Of a DNA stretch of 64,000 nucleotides, positions 45,190 to 56,796 are shown in pieces. Position 1 is the first letter of the stretch, and each line of letters starts with the position of its first letter. This DNA is from Medicago truncatula (taxonomy: Eukaryota > Streptophyta > Magnoliopsida > Fabales > Fabaceae), in contig NC_053048.1 in assembly GCF_003473485.1 (NCBI RefSeq), positions 38,436,755 to 38,500,754 on the forward strand. Reading direction: 5' to 3'. The notes beneath the pieces were generated by a model. That model did no database searches, was not told where the DNA came from, and saw only the letters and a list, made by a program, of their open reading frames with translations. The translations under genes were made by a program, and so were the position numbers.

Positions 45190-46060
45190 AAAAGAATGTG
45201 TGAGAGAACCATATTTTAGTGAAAAAGAATGTGTGAGAGAATCTATTTACTACTCTAATGTAATTCTTATTAACTTGTCGACTGTTACAATTTTCTCTCA
45301 AAGCACAATTTCTTTCTTGGATTATTTTTGTTAACTTTCTAGTTCTCATGTGAAAAAGGAGTCTAGGTAATTTAGAGTCAAGTTCAAAGGTAATAAAGTC
45401 CGATAAAAAATTATGTCACCCAAAAATTGAAGTCACAAACTTTTGGTTACACAATAGAACATTTGATAAAACTGATTTTTTATAGTAAACTAAAATATCT
45501 AAGGTCAATATAATTAAAATCAACATGTCTTTTCTTAATAAAATGATAGATATAATATAAAAGCAACTACCACTTTTTAATCACGCTTCCAAGCATATGG
45601 TGATAGTATAGTATTGAAACATGATATAAACATATTTTAGTACAGTTGAAAAACATTAGAAAGAGAGTAATCCATCAACCCATTTTGGAACATAGATATA
45701 TCAGTGCCGTACAAAGTGAATAAATATTTTTTTTGCCAACTTTGACCATTCCAAAATTCCACAATCTAGACGTTTACATAATTAGAGTTGACAAAAAAAA
45801 AAAATACTCTACCCTCAATTACAAATGATCTTTCATCATACAAAAATGTATTTTTCTCAGTTAAATCAATAAATCATCATATTTCATTTGATTTAATGGT
45901 AAGATTTATTGATTCAGTGATGAAAACTAACTTATACATCGAACAATAAAAATATAAAAATATGATACAGTTGAATTAAGTAATTAACACATCCTAATAG
46001 GGAAATGGGAATCACGTGAATTTTTTTACAAAAATTCTAAGAAAACAAAGAAACAAACAA

Positions 46061-46447
46061 TTACATAGAATATAGTTCATGTGAAGCCACCAAGGTCTTA
46101 GAAATCTCAAATATAAGCCTAGCCTCAAACGCATCACCAGAATAACCTTTAGACACTTGACGAGCCTTTGGAATCCGTTTCATACCAAACTTGTTATCAG
46201 TGTTTAAGGCCCCTCCTACATTACCAGCCAACTTCAACATAAAGTTCATATACGTATTCTTGACTTTTGTCAACAATTTCAATGGTGATCTTATCATCCA
46301 TCTTAGCTTTGGGCTTGTTCTGATCTTCCAATCCCTACGTGGACTTCTCATCCGAATTACCTGCATCTTCTTTCGTCGGCCGGTGGTGGTCATGCCATAG
46401 TCGAGACGCCGGTATCCCCGTCTGCTTAAATACTTCTTTATTTCCAT
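46061..46447 (-). CDS. Small basic protein, tandem family copy C
   Basis: A 128-aa single-exon frame from ATG 46447 (M-E-I-K-K-Y-L-S-R-R-G) to TAA at 46061. It is nearly identical to copies A and D: basic N-terminal half, N-T-Y-M-N-F-M-L-K middle, C-terminal A-R-L-I-F-E-I-S-K-T-L-V-A-S-H-E-L. Compared with A and D it lacks two residues (N-S) before K-G-Y-S-G-D, a difference it shares with pseudogene B, which suggests B and C are the closer pair. TATA-like TTATATATAA lies near 46580. Intact and probably expressed; function unknown. Confidence 0.75.
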   Translation of the reverse strand: MEIKKYLSRRGYRRLDYGMTTTGRRKKMQVIRMRSPRRDWKIRTSPKLRWMIRSPLKLLTKVKNTYMNFMLKLAGNVGGALNTDNKFGMKRIPKARQVSKGYSGDAFEARLIFEISKTLVASHELYSM

Positions 46448-46889
46448 GTTTTGAATACCTTGAACTTGGAGGAGGTGGTGGTGGTGACTGGTGAGTGAAG
46501 ATGAAGTTTATGATGGTTTTCTCTTTTATGGGAATGAATAGAGATTGTTGTTTGGATTAACTATGCATATGCTTATTGGATTATATATAAGAGAAAGATT
46601 AAATAAATAATACCACGTTTGATTTGCTTGAAACATAGCAAGCGAATGCATGACGTAATTGTGCATATATAAAAAAAATATACAAAGGGGCTGCATTTGA
46701 AAAATAAAGTCAATAAACAACACTTTGACCCTAAATAATGTGTGAGTGAACAAATATGACCAAGACCAACCGTACTGTACCATCAACAAATGAATTTGCA
46801 TTCTTTTCTTCGAGATGCTTTGAGTTTCTATGTTTTAAATTTAACTTTTTAAATAATGACTTGATTGAGTTTGAATTTGACTATGAATG

Positions 46890-47508
46890 AGAGAGGTCCC
46901 TATGAAGGTTTTGATGTTTGCTTGGCGTTTTTTTTTTTTAAAATAGATTGTCAACTAGGACGAATTTATTTCAAAGAAGGATTATTTATTACTCACGAAA
47001 AATCTCAATTTTGTGTTAGTGGGTGTGGCTTGCAGAAATTCGAGAATCATTTATTCTTGACTTATGGTCTATTTGGTCTACTGATTTAGAGTACATTCAA
47101 CGGATCCTTCTACCATTGTGGATTATTTTCTTCAGTTTGGCACCTCTTCATGTTATGCAACATCAAGGCGCTCATTCATGATTTTGATATGGTTTGCAAG
47201 TTATTGGGTGATTTGAAAGGAAAGAAATGATAGGCTATTCAGAGGTAAAGACCATTCCCCCGTTCAGCTCTTTGGAGAATATTAAGCTTTTTTCTTTTTG
47301 TTGGTTTAGAGCTAAATTTGTTGTTATACTTTTTATAATTGGTACCAAAATCCTTTTGTATGTATGCGTGGGGATTGGCTAATTGTTGGTTCGTTCTGTT
47401 GATACTTTGTTGCATTTTTTTTTTTTTTTGGCTTTTTTCTCTGGTATACCTTGTGCTAGGAGGATAGAGCTAGTAGTAATTTATTTCATTTTGATTTCTT
47501 AAAAAAAA
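46890..47508 (+). mobile_element. 5'-truncated L1-type LINE (3' end)
   Basis: Reads V-P-M-K-V-L-M-F-A-W-R near the start and N-R-L-S-T-R-T-N-L-F-Q-R in a neighbouring frame after a T-run change, then a Cys-rich G-C-G pattern: the zinc-binding (zf-RVT) tail of plant L1 ORF2. 3' A-rich end. Exact 13-bp target duplications TTGACTATGAATG at 46877-46889 and 47509-47521. Confidence 0.85.
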
Positions 47509-48014
47509 TTGACTATGAATGTAAGTAAATGAGAGAATCAGGTAGATGTGTTCATGTGTTGGGTCGCCCCGACTCAACCCAAAAAATTGAATTGAATTGA
47601 ATGATCAATACAATTTATTTTGATTAGACTCAACTCTCAACTTAAGTTATATTGGGTTAGGTGATTAGTCAACCAAGTTGCAACTTGTGAAACCCATACA
47701 ATTATAACTCTACGTGAGTTTTAGTATTTTCAAATTATATAATTCGAAAACATCAGACCTTGGAAAAATATAGAAAAGTTTGTCTTACCATTTGTATACC
47801 TACGAATATTTAACAAAACATTCATAAACTTCAAGATTTGACTAACAAAAACATAAATAATTATATTAAAAAAATCATACGTGTTTAGTTCCCTAATAAT
47901 ATACATTTCAACCAATCTTGGGAGAGGTCTATGCTACCCGAATCAACTCTTTAAGATATCATCTTCAAATTTACTACACGTACAACCTTTTTAACATTTT
48001 CATTATTCTCTAGG

Positions 48015-48167
48015 TTTTCGACTATCACCATGTGGTGTTTTATTTTGGGGTGTTTTTTTCTAGGGGCTTGATTGCCGCATTTTTACGTGCCCTTTGTGGT
48101 TTTCTCTAGCTTTCCCGTTCTTCTTGTGTAGTGTGTAGCTTTTAATAATATGATGTTAAAAAAAAAA
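48015..48167 (+). mobile_element. Probable LINE 3' tail fragment
   Basis: T/G-rich tail wording ending in TTTTAATAATATGATGTT plus an A run, like plant L1 3' ends. Flanking CTATCAC and CTATCATCAC may be duplications. Confidence 0.4.
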
Positions 48168-48658
48168 ATCTATCATCACATCATCATCTTCAACTATCAC
48201 ATTATCCGCATGCCGCAACACGACTAAGTACATTATAACTGTTGAACTTGTTAAGTTTCTTGATCATGAAAAAATTAGTACTTGGGATGATATGTTGAAA
48301 TGAGTTCAAGATGAAGCAACGAAATTAAGGTTTATTATTGTTATGACAAAATTAGATCATGATTTAAATTAGAAGAAATCATACACTTGTATTGGGATGT
48401 GAATTGAGGGGTATAAACAAAAAATACAATAAACAATTAAGACACATGATCCATAAAATGTAAGTGTCTGTTCAAATTGCAACACTATCTTTTGTGTTCA
48501 GGTGTATGAAAAGTTACCGTAATGTGTGAAAAGCACAATCATGAGACAATGAAAATATGATACAATTGAATCAATTGCATAACACCCTCTAATGGGGAAA
48601 TGAGAATCACGTGGAAACTCTTACAAAACTTCAAAGAAAACAAAGAAACAAGCAATTA

Positions 48659-49051
48659 CTACATGGAATATAGTTCATGTGAAGCAACCAAGGTCTTAGA
48701 AATCTCAAATATAAGCCTAGCCTCAAATGCATCACCAGAATAACCTTTAGAATTAGACACTTGACGAGCCTTTGGAATCCGTTTCATACCAAACTTGTTA
48801 TCAGTGTTTAAGGCCCCTCCTACATTACCAGCCAACTTCAACATAAAGTTCATATACGTATTCTTGACTTTTGTCAACAATTTCAATGGTGATCTTATCA
48901 TCCATCTTAGCTTTGGGCTTGTTCTGATCTTCCAATCCCTACGTGGACTTCTCATCCTTATGATTTGCATCTTCTTCCGTCGGCCGGTGGTTGTTGTGCC
49001 GTAGTCGAGACGCCGATAGCCCCGTCTGCTTAAGTACCTTGTTATTTCCAT
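48659..49051 (-). CDS. Small basic protein, tandem family copy D
   Basis: A 130-aa single-exon frame from ATG 49051 to TAG at 48659. It differs from copy A at only a few residues (for example T-T-T-T-G against T-T-T-A-G) and shares the N-S insertion with it, so A and D form the second close pair. The promoter has a TATATATAATATA stretch near 49160 and the shared GACCAAGACCAACCGT block at 49380-49395. The frame is intact with no sign of decay. Function unknown. Confidence 0.75.
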   Translation of the reverse strand: MEITRYLSRRGYRRLDYGTTTTGRRKKMQIIRMRSPRRDWKIRTSPKLRWMIRSPLKLLTKVKNTYMNFMLKLAGNVGGALNTDNKFGMKRIPKARQVSNSKGYSGDAFEARLIFEISKTLVASHELYSM

Positions 49052-49404
49052 GTTTTGAATTGCTTGAACTTGGAGGAGGACGTTTATGATGGTTTTCTCA
49101 CTTTATGCTAATGAATAAAGATTGTTGCTTGAATTAACTATGCTATGCTTATTGGTCTATATATAATATAAGGGAATAATTAAAGAAATAATACCACGTT
49201 TAATTTTCCTTAAAAAAATACGACGTTTAATTTGCTCATGCAAAACATAACAAGCAGATGCATAGCGTACTGGTGCATATATATACATAATAAAAAGGGC
49301 TGCATTCAAAATTTAAAAAGCTGCATTTGAAAAATAAAGTCAACAAACAACACTTTGACCCGAGAAAATGGATATGTATGACCAAGACCAACCGTCTTTT
49401 TTCT

Positions 49405-49560
49405 CCACAACATTTTGGTTTCAATTTCATGTGATATTGTCCAACCACAGTATGACACGTGTCATCTTTTACTTTAAAAAATAATAAAAAGTAAAAAAAT
49501 TATGAAAGAGAGATAAGAAAACCACTTGTCACATTGGTACCAAAATGTCGCACAAGTGCT
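49405..49560. mobile_element. Small TIR MITE upstream of copy D
   Basis: Inverted ends built on CACAACATTTTGGT and ACCAAAATGTCGCAC. About 150 bp, noncoding. Lies directly upstream of the shared block of copy D. Confidence 0.5.
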
Positions 49561-50317
49561 ATCACTTTTTACCTTCCTTGAAACTGCACGTGGGAAAGTT
49601 CTCTCTCTTTGAAACAATAGTCATCTTAAATATAAAGAAGTGAGGAGTTAGAGGTTCAAACTCCGATCCCTTTATATTATTGTCCTACCAACCGAACAGT
49701 TACATAACAATTTTCTCTTTAATAACACTATCAACAAACAAGATACAATCAAGATACAAACGAATTTGCATTCTTTTCTTCCGGTTGCTTTGAGTTTCTA
49801 TTTTTAGATTAAACTAGAGCTTAAAATTGTGCAATGCTCGAGTAAAATATGCTTGGAATGAAATATTTTTTTGGAGCATGACATTTGAACACCCTGTCTT
49901 TTTCATACACTCGTTTAACGGTGTATTGTATCTCTATCTCTCTACCTATCATATATATTGTATCATTTTATTTTCCTCTTCATTTCAAAGTGTATACGCG
50001 GGGCATATACAAAATATTTTTCTATTTTTTTATCATAATATTATTTTTAAGATACAAATGATATATTTTATTTTTATCAATAGCTACTTCCCATACATAC
50101 ATACGGACACACTTTTTTTTTTGGCTTAATTGAGTTTAGAATTTACTATAAGTATTCATGAGAATATTAGATATGTTGTTCATGAGTTGGGTTCCCCGAC
50201 TTAATTCATAAATTTGGGTTGGATCTAAAGATCGATACAATCAGTTTTGATTAGTTACATTAGGTTGGGTGAGTCAACGAGTTTGAAACATATGAAAACC
50301 ACACAATTTTATTGTCT

Positions 50318-50396
50318 TTTTTTTTGTTTGGGTTTCGAACCTCAGATCTTGCATATATTATATATTGTTCTTATCAACTGAGTTAAGTTTATGAAG
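50318..50396 (-). mobile_element. tRNA-derived SINE (short)
   Basis: On the minus strand: TAACTCAGTTGATAAG (box A) and GGTTCGAAACCC-type box B, with an A tail. Target duplications ACAATTTTATTGTCT and ACAATTTTATTATCT at 50303-50317 and 50397-50411. Confidence 0.8.
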
Positions 50397-50799
50397 ACAA
50401 TTTTATTATCTCTCGAAAAACACAAATGTTTGTTCGTTCATGTCATGTCATGCATGTTTTAATTGTTGTGGATAGATCTGGTGTCCACCCTAACCCAAAT
50501 CTTAAGGTTTGTAGGTATGACAACATGGTTAAAATAATATGTATTTTTTTTTTTTTTTTTTTTTGATTTTAGGTTTTTTTTTTTTTTTGTATTTTAGGTT
50601 TGTAGGTTTGATAGTTTAATTCGGTATTAAAAAGCTAATTAACCACAATTGACAGAGGACAAGAGAGTATATAACTTTTTTTGTCAAATAATTTGATGGA
50701 TAGAAATCTACCCTTAATCTGTCAAAAAAAAAAAAAGAGAAATATATTTTTAAAATCAATAAGTGGAGAATACATGGTTTCAACCAAGGCCATATCTGA

Positions 50800-51180
50800 T
50801 GCAAGGCGAAGAGGGCGACCGTTCTAGGCCCCAAAAAATAAGTACAAAATTTGGGCCCCAAATGTTTTTTTTAGGGGTCTATTAGGCCAGGCCATAAAAA
50901 AAGTTGCTTAATTTTTTTTATCAAGTTTGATGTTTAAGAGTTGCTCTTCTCTCATTTGTTTTTGTCATTCCCGTGCTATGTGAATGTTTTCAATTTGATA
51001 ATTCCAACAGTTTGAAAATGTGCCTTCGGTATGTACATACCGGAGGGGTAAAATGAGAAAAGTTAAAATGAACTACCGGTATTTATCTACCGGAAGTCTT
51101 ATAAAGATTATTTTTGTATTTTTAAGGGGCCTAAATAGATATTGAGGGGGCCTAAAAAGCAATCCTCTACATATTATACT
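50800..51180. repeat. GGCCCC/GGGGCC-ended repeat with CCGGTA hairpins
   Basis: Left part has TAGGCCCCAAAAAATAAG, right part GGGGGCCTAAAAAGC, a possible worn inverted pair. Between them lie the palindrome CGGTATGTACATACCGG (51028-51045) and TACCGGTATTTATCTACCGG. Confidence 0.4.
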
Positions 51181-51540
51181 AACTGAGAAAATGATCATGA
51201 GGTCCAAATATATTAATGTGCGCGCTCCCTTTAAAATAAAAATAATTTTTTTTTTGACGGGAAAAATAAATATTTCTGTAGTGTGCTATTCATGGGAAAA
51301 AAAAAATATACTACTTTGTCCGGATATGAGGAACTGGGTCTGTGCCTAACCGACCGAATGATAAAACCATACAACCTTTCGCTTTTAAAAAGTCCGATTC
51401 TGTAAGGAAAAAAAAAAAAGACTGGTTACAATTTTTTTGGATTAATATTAGGTGAACAATTTGCACCATGAGCATTGAGCTCTCTCTCTCTTCCCTTTCT
51501 CAAACTCCCACCGTCACAATTTTTTTGATCTATCAAGATG

Positions 51541-51825
51541 GATGATTTAAGGTCAATTTTGATCGAAAATCATCTCTTCAATTTTTTCCTCCTCTTTTAA
51601 TTAAATAAGTGACTATCGCATAGTTTTCTTTTGTTTGTTTATGTGATTTCGTCGTCTAACGCGACTTTGCTTATTTGAATTTATGTCTTTGTACGGTGTG
51701 TTTTTATTTTCCGTTTTAATACGCCGTTTATTTGATTTAATTTGAAATAATAGTTTTGATTAAATGCAGATTCAATCAATGAATTTTGCGTTGTCAACGT
51801 TGAAGATCCGAAAACATGAGTATTT
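51541..51825. repeat. Dispersed repeat, copy 2 (partner at 30151-30425)
   Basis: Collinear with 30151-30425 over its full length, with moderate divergence. Noncoding. Confidence 0.65.
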
Positions 51826-52730
51826 TGGTGGCTTAAATATAATCATATTTGTAGGCATATTTACTCTGTCGTTTTATGTTATTAACATGGATGATACAAG
51901 TTTGTTTGCAGATTCGTCATTTTTGTTTTCAATGACTTTAAATTTGTATTGTATCGATGCACTTTTTCAATTTGAATGAATAAATATCGTTTATTTTAGT
52001 TAATAAAAGTTTGATCGGATATGTATTCATTATTCAATCATTAAATAACTTTTTGAATTTTATTGTTCAAAAATAACTTTTTGAATTTTAATTTAGAAAA
52101 AAAACTTTTTTAAAGGTATAATCAAATCTGTTTTTTATATCAACAAAAACAATTCATTTGAAATTATTTTACACCATTTTTTTTTTTAACTTATCAAAAA
52201 GTACCCTCATAATTTAGTCATTTAAAACCGCTATGAGACTAATCTTTAGTAAGTGCTAAGACATTAGATTTTTTAAGAAGAGTTTGACTAACTCTTTAAT
52301 GTACAATTCCAAAAATTAAATTCAGATTCTTTTCATGTAAGAGACTCATGCTGAAGCAATTTGTTAATTAATTAAATCAAAATAAATTAATTCTATTAAT
52401 AAAAACTAGTAAAACAAATGGGACCTAGAAACCTTACTTTGAGGGAACAGACAAAATAGAGTAACTAAAGTTTGTTCATTTACAGGGCGTCCAAACCCTA
52501 GTCAAAAAGTCGTTTACTAACTTTCTTTCTTTCTCAATGACAAATGAATACCTTTCCAGCCAAATAATACCTATTCAAACCACAAACTATTCTATTCAAT
52601 TTACTCTCATAATTAAGCCCTAACATATATATAGTACGGTATATAACTAGACATCACACTTCACCTCTTACACAAAGAAGAAAGCATAATTCACATCTTC
52701 CTCCACAGCTCAAATTAATTTCTTTGCCAC

Positions 52731-53120
52731 ATGGAAATGGAATCACTGCTGCCTAAGCAAACTAACAATGGTGGAATTAAGCAATACTTGAGAAGAAGGC
52801 AGCACAAGCACCTAGAAGGGAGTGGGAGAAAAATGAAGATCATAAGGTTAAAAAGAAGCCCACGTAAGTTTTGGAGGATCAAAACAATCCCAAGGCTTAG
52901 ATGGGTGATTAAATCACCATTGAAAATGTTGACAAATTTTAAGAAGGGTTATATGAACTTTATGTTAAAATCTTTGAACACTGATAACATCTTTGGTGGG
53001 AAACAGATTCCAAAGGCTCCTCAAGTTTCTAAGGATTATGCCAGTGATGCGTTGGAGGTTAAGCTCATATATGAGATTTCAAAGGCTTTGATGGCTTCTC
53101 ATGAACTATTTCCCATGTAG
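52731..53120 (+). CDS. Small basic protein, divergent family copy E, opposite strand
   Basis: A 129-aa single-exon frame starts at ATG 52731 (M-E-M-E-S-L-L-P-K-Q). It keeps the family plan: Y-L-R-R-R basic start, R-S-P-R-K-F-W-R-I-K, G-Y-M-N-F-M-L-K, and C-terminal L-I-Y-E-I-S-K-A-L-M-A-S-H-E-L. It is clearly more diverged than copies A-D and lacks the middle A-G-N-V-G-G segment. A TATA-like run (ATATATATAG) lies about 100 bp upstream at 52626-52635, and the 5' leader is C/A-rich. Being on the plus strand and lacking the shared upstream block, it belongs to an older duplication. Confidence 0.75.
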   Translation: MEMESLLPKQTNNGGIKQYLRRRQHKHLEGSGRKMKIIRLKRSPRKFWRIKTIPRLRWVIKSPLKMLTNFKKGYMNFMLKSLNTDNIFGGKQIPKAPQVSKDYASDALEVKLIYEISKALMASHELFPM

Positions 53121-53478
53121 TAACATGTAATTCTCTTTTTAATTTAATATGATTTTTCATGTTTTCTTCATCTGCATTGTGAGTTTTCCTTTCTTTTTAT
53201 TCACTTGCTAAGATTTATGTCATAGGGTGTATTACATAGAAAATGTTGAGGTATGCACCCATAATTATTCGTTTAAAAATTGTCTTTATATGTTAATTTC
53301 TTTATATATTCCCAAAATGAGAAATAAAGGTTTTACGACAATTAAGTGCCGATCGAACAGCCGCGAACTACCGTTGAGGGAGATAATTTCTAGGTGTTTG
53401 AGAACAATTTTAAAAACCTCGAGCAAGTTTATGGTTACGGGGATATTTATATAGACTCCTTAATGGCCTTTTCAGTTT

Positions 53479-53730
53479 GAAAATTGTTCTTCTCCCTCTT
53501 AAAATTGCCCATTCCCTTAATTCATCGTGAGTTAACTCATGCTCAGCATTTTTCAGCGTGAGTGAACTCATGCTGATACTTTTAAGATCGGTTGAACCGG
53601 CTTAAAATATGATTGAACCGAACTTAAAAGTGTTAGTGTAAGTTAACTTATGCTGAAAAATGTCGAGCGTGAGTTAACTCACGTTGAATGAAGGAAATGA
53701 GCAAAAACAAAAGGGAGAAGAGCAATTTTC
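53479..53730. mobile_element. Palindrome-rich TIR element, copy 1
   Basis: Ends GAAAATTGTTCTTCTCCCT and AGGGAGAAGAGCAATTTTC-like complement. Inside are four diverged copies of the palindrome CGTGAGTTAACTCACG. Flanking 9-mers TTTCAGTTT and TTTTGGTTT agree at 7 of 9. Confidence 0.7.
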
Positions 53731-54659
53731 TTTTGGTTTCAGCCTAGTCTACAATTTGGATGGGCCTATCTTTCCTCTTGACCCATTTAAGATCTATTAG
53801 AAAACATCTCATAATTTGCAATTTATAGTACAAACATTTATCATGATACACACTTATTAGTGCGCATAAGCTATTTTTTTTAGGGAAAGATAAAATAACA
53901 TTAAACTGTTTTTGTACACGCTATTAGTTGTTTCTAGCTATATTGAAAAACTTTTGAAAATAAGTTAAAAAAAAAATTATGAAAATTGTCATAAGTTGTT
54001 TCATAAACTCTTCCAAACAGTTTAATAAAATTTATGTCAAAACAAAGTTAGACTCAAATAAACCATTAGTTCAATAACCGATTGTACATCTTGTAAATAT
54101 ATGTATCTACATTGAAAAGAAAATTCACATACCCCTCAAATTTAGCCTCTCTTCCTGCAAATTATTTGAAAAAGTAGAACTTATATATGCGGTGTATGGG
54201 CAAAGTCAAATTTTGAGTTTATTGATACCCTTTCCGTTTTAAATTAAGTGATTTTTTTTAAGCAAAAAGAAAATATAATAAATAAAAAAGAAAGATACAA
54301 AAACTGGAGGGACGTAGGACCTGATTCAAAAAAATCAAAACAGGAATACAACTTGATAAATCAACCTAAATGGGTCTACTCTAATCTATCCTAACAAAAG
54401 TTCACTAATCACAGACGCAACTCAGCGAACCCGCGTACGGGCGCGAAAACGGGTTACAAATAAAGAATGATAAGTGAACATCTAAAAAGAATTAGTTTAC
54501 ACTTCCAAAATAAAGTGATTAGTTTACACTTCCAAAAGCATAATTTTGACCTTTAATGTTTTTAATTACTTACTTACTAGAAAAAAATTAGAAAAAATTA
54601 TATTTTAAAAATATTCATCGATACGAATCCAACATCTCACATGTCACAATTTATCTTTT

Positions 54660-54786
54660 TTTTGTTAAGAAGCCTAGTGGTTTGAGCTCACACAATTAAA
54701 TTGTGGAGAAGTGGAGTGTCCGTGGTTCGAACTCCGACCTTGCATATAATATGCGATATCTTTACCAACTGAGATAAACTCACGGG
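54660..54786 (-). mobile_element. tRNA-derived SINE
   Basis: On the minus strand: TATCTCAGTTGGTAAAG (box A), GAGTTCGAACCACGG (box B), with an A-rich end at the left. Duplication at the ends is blurred. Confidence 0.7.
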
Positions 54787-54789
54787 AAT

Positions 54790-56796
54790 AATTTTATTTT
54801 ATATATTAATAAAAAAAATATGATCAAATATATCATACGAATAATATAGTACATAATATAACAAAGTCACTTATATTTTAAGACAGAGACGGGAGAAAAT
54901 GAGCATTGTTTTCTTGTGTGCCAAATTTTGACTTTGCTGTTGCAGAAATATGTATTGAAATTGTGAAAAATTGACTTTTACGGTAGAAGGAAAAAAGAGT
55001 GTGTACTAGCACAGCCAAAATAATATAAGAAGTAGAAAAGAAAAAAAAAACATGTGTAAATTAAAATTAGTAATAACAATCTTTTTCAAAAAAATTGTGT
55101 TTAAATGTAATGCATTAATTTAGATTAGAGTAATAAAATTAAGGTAAATTCTAGATTGCCTTTAAAAAATTAGTGTCAAGTAGTGATATGTTTAAGGACG
55201 ATGAGAGGCTGCCTGGAAAAGAAAATAAAGTGGTTAGTTCACACGTTACTATCTGTAGTAAGACAACTGGTCAAACAAAGAGACAATTAATTGTTTTATA
55301 CTTGCTTCCTAGCTCATGTGATCTCTTTCAAGCACATTCTCATTTATTATGCATTATTGGCTATCCATTTTGTACTATAATATTGTGTTGAGATTGGTTT
55401 CAGAATGTGTTCCACGTCAAAAATAAATAAATATTGATCTAGAATGTGTTAATTAATTAATGCATTTTTTTTAAAGAATTAATTAATGCATACTTGTTCG
55501 TTTTAGTCAAATAAATCGACTAAAATACAGAAAATGAGTCTATATTCTTAGCCACTGCTTCCTTAACTAGAGCATTAAGAATATAAAAGTACAGAAATTT
55601 ATTTATATTTGTATGAAAAAATAAAGATAAAGAGGCAGTAAATAAGTGAAAAAAAACAAAAAAGACATTTTAGTTTGGTTTGAACTAAAAGTAAATGAGT
55701 TGGAGATCATGTTAACTTAACGACTAAGTGCCAATATTTGTGATTAAAAAATGTTTAATCTAAAATAAACATTACAATTTTATTTTTTTTGTTTTTTACA
55801 AATTTTATGTTCAAACTTCAAAGGGATTCTCTTTCAAGTCATTCTCGTATTATGGAATGACGGATTATTTTGTATACATTATTTTGAGTTTGGTTTGGAA
55901 TGTTTAATGTTTTAATTGTCCACAAAAAATAATATTTTAGACAAGATTATAGATCTTGCCTGCATCAGGCCTTAATCGCGCAACCAAGAATGTATACGTC
56001 CCATTATTATTTTAGTCAAACTTCTAGATGCAAGATTTTTTTTTTATGTATAGTTATTTTATTATGTAGCATAGTTCAGAAGCATGATATATCATAAATA
56101 AAATAAAAATTCAGAAGCATTATTTGATTCCATTCCCACATGCAACTTATTAACTGGATTTAGTACATATTTAAATTTACAGCGAAAATGACAAAATACC
56201 CATGAGCAACACGATTTAACACTTAATTATGTAAACTCACTGTCCTAAAACAAAATTTTGTATGGATCAAGGAAGCACACACGCTTTTTATTTGAGAGAT
56301 GAAAAATATTTGTTTTCCAAAAAAAAAAAAAATCTTGCGAATAATGGACAAATTTTAAAGTATTTAAGTTTACCTATCATGGAAGGAGCTCTATTCTCGT
56401 AACATAGTAATACTTGACCATACATTATTGTAAGATATGAGTCAATTATTTACCAACTAGATAACAAATATTGTGTTGATTAATCAATACTCGACTTAAC
56501 TGATGGTATAATCTAATTTTTTTTTTAGAAGGTAATCTAAATTATTACTCCACACGCTAATTATATAATAATACTCCACACGCTCACATCATATGCATCC
56601 GAGTCACCCACCAATAATTCATGTTCAAACTGTTGTTTATTGACTTTGTTTATCAAAAGCAAATCCCATTAAATTTCCCAACATATAATATGCAAGGACC
56701 CTATTCAAACACGCACCAATTCATTTCCATTAACATATTATACACTTTTTTTTATCCCCTTCTCACACTTCCTCATAATCCCAAGCACTCTTCATC
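54790..56796. other. AT-rich intergenic between copies E and F
   Basis: No supported gene. A 72-codon frame at 55173-55391 lacks any recognisable feature. The last 100 bp form the leader and promoter of copy F. Confidence 0.4.

Noticed and set aside
55173-55391. 72-codon frame M-S-S-S-D-M-F-K-D-D
   Set aside because: No family resemblance, AT-rich flanks, length expected by chance.
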